DNA from: Symsagittifera roscoffensis
Lineage: Eukaryota > Xenacoelomorpha > Acoela > Convolutidae
Reading direction: 5' to 3'
Assembly (NCBI RefSeq): GCF_963678635.1
Contig: NC_087067.1
Location: 31,842,401 to 31,906,400 of the forward strand
DNA length: 64,000 nucleotides
The notes under the pieces are model-generated. The model saw nothing but the letters and a program-made list of their open reading frames with translations. It searched no databases and was not told where the DNA came from. The position numbers and the translations under genes are program-made. Every line of letters begins with the position of its first letter. Position 1 is the stretch's first letter. Positions 1-10,300 of the stretch are shown here, piece after piece.

Positions 1-1000
1 TGATTAGTCAAAAAAATAGCGTAAAATATAGATTACCTCATATAAAGCTCAAAAAGTACTGTTTTTATAGCGTATAACGGATTTTTTTTCGTTCGGGGGA
101 TGGATTATAAGTACTTATTACCAGTAAATAAATCAGATAAAACCACTAAAATTGGATTGCGAAATAGCATATGCATGTGTATTAAGTGTCATGAACGTAG
201 TGAATACTCTGATGTAGGTCTTGGTGATTTTTTTTCAGGAAAAGTTTATTTGCGCTAAAATTTAATTTTTCGCGGTTTGACTTTTGATTTCTTTTTAAGT
301 TCATTTCTTTTGTTGAAAGAAAGGCAAACTCCTCAATTGAACAGCAAAAGTGTAAACGTCACAAAAAAGGTGATCGACTTCTAGTTTCGAAGCTGGATTT
401 TAATTATCAGATTTTATAAAATTTCGATCATAAATTGTTCTAGAAATTCAAAAGAGCTGTAAGGCTTTTTTTAAACGAAATTCGAAGGATAAAAGTTTTT
501 TGTTTTGAAATTTTTTATTTCTGTTTCCATGTGTTCACGACTTTTCCAACTGTCTGTTGACTGTGTTTTATTTGATCATGATTAGTTTTAAAAAGTTTTT
601 ACATATCGAGCGTGCTTAAAAACGTAACTTTGAGATGAATGATTGTTGCAAGTAAATAAGCACGTGTTCAACTCAAACCATGTAATTGAAGCAACTGTAG
701 AGGTAGCTGACACAAAAAAAAATTAAGAATGCTACCCTACTCACTTCCAACCACATTGAAATTTTCTGTTTTGGTAGTGGGTTTATTTCTTCTAATTCAC
801 CATAGCTTGTTGGCTGACCTTGAAAATTGTCGTTGCATATTGACAACGCTTAAATAATTTGAGACAAAAAAAGCTATCTTTGTTGTTCAATCCTGAACCA
901 AAAGTAGGGGAACAATTGATTCAACGAACACGCGCAACGAGAGATTTCTAAGTTGAATTTGAGTATCAAGTTTGAGTTTCAGACTGATAGCTAATTTCAG
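1..1000 (+). other. STAT intron (5' end outside window)
   Basis: T-rich and A/T-run-rich non-coding sequence with no STAT N-terminal exon visible. It contains one copy of the dispersed repeat with the core ATGAACGTAGTGAATACTC (about 165-570) and otherwise nothing I can name. Confidence 0.6.
165..570 (+). repeat. Dispersed repeat R1, copy 1
   Basis: It starts near the core ATGAACGTAGTGAATACTC, continues with a TTTTTTCAGGAAAAAGT block, a GCGGTTTGACTTTTGATT block, GGCAAACTCC...AACAGCAAAAGTGTAAA, TCATAAATTGTTCTAGAAAT, and ends with the block CTTTTCCAACTGTCTGTTGA. The same ordered blocks recur at about 3765, 4195, 11015 and 15820, so this is an interspersed element of about 430 bp. No coding capacity and no clear terminal repeats were seen. 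Confidence 0.7.
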
Positions 1001-1368
1001 TGCTCGTGTGGACAACGAAGATGCTAACATTTCGATCATCCAAGAGACCCAGGAACACTTTTTCAACACAGTAGAAAACTATAAACGTAGAGAAGCCGAA
1101 GCCAAATTGTTCCGGTCTCGCTACGGCGACGGGCTCTCAATAACCAACTCAGTTGACAACATGATGCTGGGATCCCACCATCTCATGGGAGACCTGTCGC
1201 AGCCGGGTTCTGTCGTGTCCATGCACGAAGGTCACATGTCCGGTCCACAGAGTCCTGTAGACCCGCTGGCTAATGTGTTGGCGGCTGAAGCTCAAGCTCA
1301 CACTGACGTCATAATGGCAGCAAAGACCATTCAGAACAACAGAGAAGCTGTGTACAACAGTCTAACTG
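1001..1368 (+). CDS. STAT: STAT exon 1 of window: coiled-coil helices
   Basis: The acceptor is the CAG ending at 1000 after a T-rich tract; the first base completes a serine codon split by the intron. The donor is CTG|GTACAT after 1368, leaving one base (g) that joins exon 2 to give Asp. About 122 residues. Residues from VDNEDAN to NTVENY align with the STAT5 helix that reads TQDTENELKKLQQTQEYF. After that comes a Gly/Ser/Met/His/Pro-rich stretch (about 1120-1260) with no counterpart I recall in vertebrate STAT5, then a second helix ([20 protein letters not shown]). An upstream CAG at 982 is also in frame, so the acceptor could be 18 bases further left, but the one at 1000 fits the STAT alignment better. 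Confidence 0.9.
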
Positions 1369-4300
1369 GTACATTAATCAGATTAATTTTTTGATGTCTC
1401 ATTTTCTATAGAGTTGCAACATGGTAGACGTCGACAACTAAATTCTAAACTCGAATTCATCATGGTTTCAAAATGACAGGTTGTTTTTATTTACTCAAGC
1501 AAAGCTTGTTTGATAGTATGAACTCTTTTTTTTTTCAACCTAAGTCGCAAATATTGTTGCGACAAAATGTGTTCATTTTGAAAGTGTTCATTTTGATCTT
1601 ATATTACAAATAGCAATTTAGCTTCAAGATATCATGGATCTGTAGCGTAGAGGTAGGGAAGGAGACCCACAACAAAATAAGAGGGTGTGAACCTGGGCGA
1701 TTTTAAATGAATTTTTCTTATACTAGTTAAAATGCGTCCGCTCTGTAAATTGAGGCATGTTAGTTGGTAAATTTCTTTTTTACAAATTGAGTGGTACAGA
1801 TAATGCGTCATAAGTGGCATGCGTCAGTTAGCACTTGTGTAGACTCATAATTGGCGTTAGTCACTTAAGAAGATTTGTAGACTCAAATTTTTACTCATTC
1901 AGTTTTTCCCAGTAGCGTTTTCGGTCCTATTTTTGCTTGTGTACGCGAAGTACAAGTTCGCCTCTGTGTAATATCTAAATCGCAGATCGAATCCAAGACT
2001 TACCCGAATTTTTACTAATTCGAGGCTTATTTCTACTTCTGATTGCTTTTTATAGAGCTGATTTTTTGTCGTGTTCTCGCTAGTGTTTGAGAAGTGCAGC
2101 TTCGCTTGTGTCTACTTTGTTTTAGTGACAGTTTTCTTTCATTATGAAGTGTTTTTTTTCAACTTCATGTGGCCTACCGTAGTATTGAAGTGTTAATTAA
2201 TCCGAACGTTGAAATTTTTAAAACTTAGTAACTTGTCTAACCGAATCAGTAAATCATCTGATAGTGTGATTCTTATTTATTGTAATTTCTAGAACGGGTC
2301 ATGCACTTTTCCGTGCAGGAGCTGTTTTTTTTAAAGTTGGAACATTTTAAGACTCATATCTGCTTTTAGACTCATATCTGCTTGGTCATGCTTTAGACTC
2401 AGATCGCTGGGTAAATTATGAAAACTCGGTATTCATTACTGGTAGTTGTTTTTATGACTTTTTTCTGAGAAATTTTCATTTTTGCACCCTGATTTTTTTT
2501 TCGTTTTTATGATTAACGCCCAATTTCTTTTCGCTAGCTTGCAATGCTGCGTTTGCGTTGTATCGCAAGTGATGTGAAGCTCGCTACGCCTCTGTGTTTT
2601 ACCTATGCTATAAGCGAGTATATTGTAATCGGGTACTAGAGCTATTGCCGTAAATAGCTTTGTTCAGAGGATCTCCAAATTTAAGATCTCCAGTTCTAAA
2701 TCAAGTGACCGTTTTTCTGGTTCAAGAGCTACTGAAGTGATACTGGGCTTACAGCTAAAAAAATTATGATTTAAGTAGTTTTTTTGTTGGACTTATGGAT
2801 TTCGTCCCAATTTTTGTCGGCTGACTTGCCAGGTGTTTAATCGTTTTTTTTTATACTTTTCCATTTCGATACTTTTCCAGCGTAACTATAGTTCATGGGT
2901 TTTTGATTGCATTTTAAGTTTAACTCAAAATTCTGGTTATTTTTGGCGTTAAACGTTCAGTTTATTCGGATGCCTGGTTTCTCAAAAATCTGGTTGATTT
3001 GAAAGTGTTTGTATTTTGTTTTAAACGTTTTAGCGTCATAATTAAGCTTGAAGAACTTCATTTTGAATCGATTCAAGGTGATTTTTTTGTCTTTTTAATT
3101 GTAATTTTTTGTTGAGTCTTGTCTACAAAATTATATGCCGAGTTTAGCACGAGATTCAATTTACTGGTTATGTCTGGCTGATTTTTGCAAAAACAAAATA
3201 TGAATTTTTGTGTCTCATCAACGACTCTTTTGTTCTTTTTTGGTATGATTTAGCTCTCTTAACGTTGTATCAATTTTATTTTTTGATAAGATTGATGTAA
3301 TTGAGTAAGATTCATAAGCTTTCGAAGATTTTCTGCAAAATTCATTTTTCATTCTTCTCTCGTTTTGGTCTTATTTTATAGCTACCAATAGGTAGCTTTT
3401 CGATACGCCCAAGTTTTCCTGATGAACATGCAGTATGTTTAATTCCAAGATTTTTTATGATAAATTACGGATTTTGATCGAAATTTTCCTTTTTTCTTAG
3501 CCTTTCCGACTATAAGTTATGAAAAGAAGTGAATAAAGTTGAGAGTTGTCCGAATCCGTTTTATGTATTAGATAATTAATTTCTGTAAGTAATGCAAAAT
3601 ATATTTTTTTGATTTTTATTCCACAATTCGTTCAACAGCATTAGTTTCACTTATCTAATGAGAAAGATTATATTTTGAACTCTGACGTTTTGTTTTTTAT
3701 CGTAATTGGTGCGAAGTTTCTCTCGCCTCTGTTTAAATTCTGATTGCTTTAAATGGGCGGGAAAGTTTTTAAGAGTCGTCGAACGTAGCTTAGACTCTTA
3801 TAAAGATCGTGGCGTTTTTTTTCATGAAAAGTCCTAAAATGCTATAAAAGCAAAAGAAGATTATTCATACTTAAAATGCACATATAAATGACCTTAGGTA
3901 TATGTGATTTTTTTGATTTCATTTCGTTTTCATTTGCTAAAGAGTAGTCAAAATGCACTCGCCAACTATGAAAGCTGAAATGATGCAAAAAACCTGATCG
4001 GTTTCTACTTTCTAAAGTGGAGATTAATTTTAAGATTTCCCAGCGGAATAAAAACCTTTTCATGAAAATCGGGTCGAATTGGGTTGATTTTATCAAAAAA
4101 GTGCCCATTATAAGTTGTTCTAGAAACTCAATGAGCTTTAAGGCAATAAATTTTTTTGCTTAAAACTGAAAAGTTGAAATTTTTCAAAAAAAAACCAATG
4201 GTTTCAGAGTAATCAATGTAGTGAGTACTCTTATATAGGTCTTTTTTCTTTTTCAGGAAAAAGTCTTTAGATTTGTTCACGCTCAGTTTTGATTTTTCGC

Positions 4301-7300
4301 GGTTTGACTTTTGATTTTTTTTAAGTTCAGAGCATTTCTATTGTTAAAAGGAAGGCAAACTCCACTATCGAACAGCAAAAGTGTAAAGGTCACGAAAAAC
4401 GTGATCGAATTCTGATTTCGAATATGGAAATTAATTATCAGATTTCCTAGCGAAATACAATTTTACTTATTGATCCAGTTTTCTCACATTGGCTTAATTT
4501 AAACAAAAAATTGTCCATTATAAATTGTTCTACAAACTCAAAGAGCTTTAAGGCCATCAATTTTTATTCGAAATTCAAAAGCTGATGGCTCTTGATAAAA
4601 CAAGTCAGTTTTTTTTTCAGTTTCCTTGCGTTCATTACTCTTTTCCAACTGTTAATTGGCTATGTTTTGTTTTTTTTTGCGATCATTGACTCTTTTCCGA
4701 GTGTCTGTTAGCTATATTTTATTAAAACATCTCATTAATTTTACAATATCTTTGTGCAGATACTGTTGGCATGATAGAAGTTTTGAAGAAGCACATTCTG
4801 GTTCAACTGGTCGAGTGGTGTTCGAAACAACAGAGCTATGCATTGCCGCTCACTTTCTCCTCATGTGGTGCAAATAGTGCCTCCGCTGCAGCCTCAGTCA
4901 GCTCCTCCACTCCCGCAACCCCTGCTACCGCATCCCAAACCACCAGCATCGCAGCCTCAGCTGCTGTTGCTGTGGGCGCCGGAGCTACCCAAGTTTCAGG
5001 AATGGGCGATGGTTTCCACTCGATGCCGGAGTTGTTGGAACAGAATTTGAACAGAGATCTGGACAAATTGCAGTCGTGGTGTGAGAGTCTGTGTGATAGT
5101 GTACTCCGGACTAGACAACAGGTTCTAACATGCTTTAAGCGTCTTAAAACATCAACTGCTTAAATCACATTTAGCTTTCGCATGCTATATGTACATGTAA
5201 TATATGAATTGATATCTGAGCTATTCATCAAAAGCTTCATTACAAAGAAACTACATAATGCTGTTTGTACTCAGTCACATTGATTTTAAATCTCAGCTTC
5301 ATGTTCCTCTATTCTTAATAGCTGCCAATGTCGAGTTCAGATATGTGCAGCAATGTGAACTTAAGCTTTAAATAAAACGAACTTTTTTTCCTGTTTACCT
5401 GAGTGGATTTAGATATAACCGTTGTGTAGTTTTAGGTCGTTTTTTATTTTGAAAAAAAAATCTGAAAAATTGCTTTCGCCCAACTTTGATTTTTGTTCCG
5501 ACCATTTGGAAAATGGGGAGGAACTTTGTATTCGTGTTTTAGTTTTATTTTTTCTTTTTTTTCACCCAAAATAAGCTACCATAAATAATCATCGGACAGA
5601 GTTGTGTGATATATCATATTAAAGCCCTTTCAGTCGTGATTCGAACAACATTTCAAAAAAGTTTTCCAGGTGTCGAGAAAATCGGTTTAATTTTTTTTTG
5701 TCTAATTTCGAGCGAGTTTAGCGAGCGAGCACGCTTATTACTCTTGCGAAGCAATGTGTTATAGTACGAAGTTTTTTCTGCAACAATATTTGCTGCGTCT
5801 TAAAGTAACAATATTTGCTGCGTTGAATTTGCTGCATCGAATTGGCAATAAGAAATTTTGATATTTTGTTGCACCTTTACAGCTTATTGATAAAATGTGC
5901 ACAGTTGATAAGTTTACACAGTTGATGCATTTTTAATTCATCAAGTCAACCGAAGAAAGCTAGTTATTTCAAACAACATATCACTAATTAAATCTCGATT
6001 TCCGAAATTTTCTAACTCAATATTGACAATTTTTTGAAATGCATAATTTATGCTGTGGCGTTATGATTTGCAATTTTTTACATGCAAAATTGTATCTTTT
6101 TGTATTTGATGCAACTTTTGCTGCATCGAATTGGTAATTTATTAGCATATGTAGCTGCATTATTGGCGGCTAGTTTTGGGGGATTTTAAGCATCCGTGGC
6201 TGAATGGCTATTGCGTGAGACTCAAACTTGCTAGGTCGCAGATTTTTGCTAATTTGAAATTTTGCAAATTCGAGGCTTATTTCTACTTTTTCTTATGTTC
6301 ACTTGATAGAGCTGCTTTTTGGTCGTGTTCTCGCAAGTGTTAGCGAAGCGCGCCTTTTTGGAATCAAAAATTCAAAATTTTTTTTCTTGCATTTTATTTG
6401 TTTTTCTAGTCATTTTTCTTTAAAAACTGTTGTCGTGTTTGCCTATGTTACTATGACTGTCGAATATGCCTTAATTATACTTATACATCCGAACCTTTTA
6501 TCACACCACGCAGAAAAAAACACTACTTTGAGAAAAAAAATTCGTAGATTTTCAAAGACTGGTCGGAACACTCTGTACTACTTGCACAGTAACTGGCTAT
6601 CCTTGTTTGAGGTTTGAATTTTGATTTTTTGCAAGTTCAATTCATAGTTCTTTGCTAAAAGGAAGGCAAATAACGCTCCCCAAAACCTAAAATGCAATTG
6701 GCGCGAAAAAACAGGATTGGCTTGTCAAGAGCTTGAAAGTCAAAAATTTTTCTCTTCAACTCGGAAGCCGGTCTTTTCTCCGGTGTCTTTTAGTTCTTTT
6801 AATTTTTTTACTGTGTTAGCTGTGCTCTAGAAGTTGAACAGTTTTCTTCCGTTTTTAGTGTCGTGAGTTTGTGCTTCTGAAAGAAACGGTGCCACTGCAA
6901 GCCACAGACGATGCTTCCATGCAGGCACTTCTGGCCAAAGTGAACTTCCTGCTCAAGGACCTGACCGAGAAGACATTCCTGGTCAACAAGCAGCCCCCTC
7001 AAATCCTCAAGAAAGACTCCAAATTCAGCGTCAGTGCCAGACACTTAGGTAACGACACAAGAGAAGCTTGGCTTACTTTTTCTGGATAATTAGTGCATAG
7101 GTTAACTGAGTTGGGCGCCAAATAAAATAGCTCTCAATGGAAATTTCTCACTAGCGCTGTAATAGATTGAATTATCTTTTGCACTGGCTCAAGTTGATGC
7201 TCCTTTTAGTGATGAATTTCGCCATTTTGAAACAATATTATTGTTAATATGCACTTCAATTCAAAAAGTTATGAGTCATTCCCGCTTTTGAAAGCCCTTC

Positions 7301-10300
7301 TCATTTTTTATCTGTTAATTATAGTCCTCAATGCTTTTTTATATATCTAAGTGATAGCTTCTTCTCACTTCCTGAAATGGAAACTACAATCTCTCAGTTG
7401 GCTTTTTGCATAGGCGGCATGGGAAAGCGTGAAGTGTTGTTAAGACTATAATCATCTGTGTTTAGTGGGGCACAAATTACTGGCATACTTGACCCACACT
7501 GCTGTGTCCCAGGGAAACACTCTGAACATGGGCAGTGTGAACATAGACCTGTATTACGACTACGTGGCTAAAAACATAGTGAACGGAGAGGCCCTTCCGA
7601 AGAACTCAGCCACCGCCGCCCTACTCACCAACAACCAGGCTAGCACTACAATTTCAGACACCACTTTCTTATACACTCTTTATCTCGCATGCTCTATTCT
7701 TGATTTGGCTAAAAAATGAACAATACAAGCGCGCGAAAAAATCCCGTTTTTTGCTCCCCCTGAATTGAAAATTATGTTAACGTGGTAAAAACTGCATGCG
7801 AATAGTGATTCTGATGAACGATTCCCTCAAATGAGCAAAATAAATTTCAGTTCTGCTTTTGAATTGATCCTTGAAGAAATCTGATTGTCTGATTGTGGTA
7901 CAAATTATTTTTTCTAAGAAATTTTGTGTTCGTTGCTGTATAGGTTAAGAACGAGTCTAGCGCGGCGTCTAAGCAGGCGTGCACAGTATTTAAAAACTTG
8001 GTGCTGACTAAACTGAAGCGGACGGAAAAGCGCAATGCTCACTACACGGAGAGTGTGATGGAGGAAAAGTTGCGCTTTATTGTCCACACGGAAATGACCT
8101 TGACCTCCAGGAGTGACCTGATGGTACAGGGTCTCTCCTCCGTATTGGGAAGTAAGTGAAGTCAAATATTCTCTGCGTTGGTGGTGTGGTAGTGACGCAA
8201 TGGGAGTCCTCTAAGTGGACCATCTTCATAGCTTGTAATATTTTTAAAATGCAGCTTTTTATTGCATTTCAATGGCTTGCCAGCCTTTTTTCTCTTATTT
8301 TTGACTAGAAGTTGATAACAAGAACCGAATGTAGCAACTATTCGTCTTCCGTTTAATTAATCTCATAACGTGCTGACGTGCCGTGTGTATTAGGCAGTCA
8401 GCTGCTGAAGGAGAATGACAGCATCACATTCCGACTTACTTCCATGTCTCTCCCAGTTGTGGCCATCGTGCACGGATCCCAGGAGCCCAAGGCGTCTGCA
8501 GTTATCCTGTGGGACAACAAGTTTTCCAATCAGTTCGTGGACCCCTTCAAAGTGCCCGACTCAGTCCACTGGCAAGTTTTCAATATCTTCCTCTCAAATT
8601 CGGTCATCTACCACTATTTATAACTATCTAAGCTCCGTTGCTTTAATCGGCAGCTTTTTAATGAAATAAAAATTATTTGTACATTAAGTCTTAATTTGTG
8701 TTTTAGGTATGAACTGGCAGACCTGTTGAACTCGCGCTTTGTGTTTGGCGGCGAAGTGAATAGACTGGGAGCGGAAGATCTCAAGTTCCTATGCAGCAAG
8801 TTATTTCACAACCAGCCAATGCCGGAGAACCCGAGCGACAAGCACAACAAGAACCTCGTGATCACATGGGCACAGTTTTACAGGGGACTGTCGCCCGGCA
8901 AGAACTTCACATTTTGGGAGTGGTTTTACGAGATCACAGAACTCATGCACGATTCAAGTTAGTCTCTTTGCACGCTTTATTTCTTGAACGGTTGTAGCCG
9001 AAGACTTGTTTGAAAAAAGTCAATGCGTCCCTTTCTCCGAACATGCAATCAATCTACTCTATGCGTGATGCTATTTGAAAAGTTCGGGAAAAGTCTACTA
9101 GTATAAGCCTTGATGTAATGTGGCTTGTGTTTGCGAAGTGCAGCAGTAGTAGGTAGTAAAGCAAGCATAACCCAGGGGCTAGGAGCAAAAATAATAATTC
9201 ACTAACTTATAATTAAATCACTAACAAGTTCAACTTGTTCATATCTATGATCGAAAAATCCTTAGTCCTTAGTGGTTTAATATTTTTTCTCCTACCCGGA
9301 CCCAAGCTCTTCACGACCCCCCCCCCCCCCCCCCCCTCCTGGGTTGAGCTTGTTTTACTACTTTTCACTTCAGCTCTGTTTCAAAACCAGTATCTCCAGC
9401 AGTTTATCACACAAGTGCAGCTTAAGGGTAATATTGATTATACGGAGCCATTTTTGCGGAGAGCAAAAAGATCTAATTTGAAGCAAGAATAAGATCATGC
9501 TTTTGTGTATTAGTTATTGTGACACGCGATCAAGTATTCATTGATTTTTTTAAAACTTTTACTAAATTGTATTTTTTTAAGAATAAACATGAAATACATG
9601 ATTATGCATTGGTTTAGACACTAAGACGCCTTTGTACATCCGGGAGTTGTGGAACAAAAACTACATCAGAGGCTTCATTTCGAAGGAGGAAGCGAAAGAT
9701 CTTCTCATGGCCACCCAGCAGCCGGGAACTTTCCTCATCCGATTCGCTGAGTCAGAAAAGGCTGCTATCACCATATCATGGCTGTGCTACTTGCCCGGCT
9801 CAGTCACAATGGAGGTACTCTTATTTGTACCCATCTATAAAAATCCTACTTCAATCAAGTTAATTAACTATTATTACAAAAGCAATGCTTGTGTTATAGT
9901 ATGAACTATCTTTTTTTCAAAGTTAAGTCGCAAATATTGTTGCGACGCAAATATTGTTGCGTTAAAATGTGTTCATTTTGAAAGTGTTCATTTTGATCAA
10001 TAACCAGCTACCAAGTACAGCCAATACTAAGGATTTTAACTCAGACTAATATTGTTCCGACTTTCGTTTCAAAATTTGTGCTTGGGGTGGTTTTTTTTTG
10101 ACAAATTGCGCCGACTTTTTAACTAGCCATTTTTGACGGGATTTTATAATATGGCTCGAAAAGTATTGTTGTCCTGAGCTTAAATTTGTAAAGTTATTTC
10201 ACCTTTTATATTTTTTGTTGAGTTATGGGGGGTTTAAAAATTACCATTTTGGCCAATTTGGGACAATTAACGCGCGATAGATTTCGCGCTATTAACGCGT

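Larger units (their letters stand above)
1369..4759 (+). other. STAT intron 1
   Basis: 3.4 kb of T-rich intron. It contains R2 copy 1, SINE-like copy a, R3 partial copy 3 and R1 copies 2 and 3. I see nothing in 2700-3760 beyond A/T runs. Confidence 0.6.

Noticed and set aside
6303-6617. 104-codon frame on the + strand in STAT intron 2
   Set aside because: Falls on SINE and R5 repeat sequence that recurs elsewhere without the frame conserved.
7579-7638. Alternative GT donor ending STAT exon 4 at 7578
   Set aside because: In phase, but it would remove 20 clearly coding codons that fit the STAT DNA-binding domain; the GC donor is preferred, with some doubt.
9428-9492. Continuation of the open frame past the candidate cassette exon
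   Set aside because: A donor at 9428 and a return to intron-like composition; the frame does not join exon 8.
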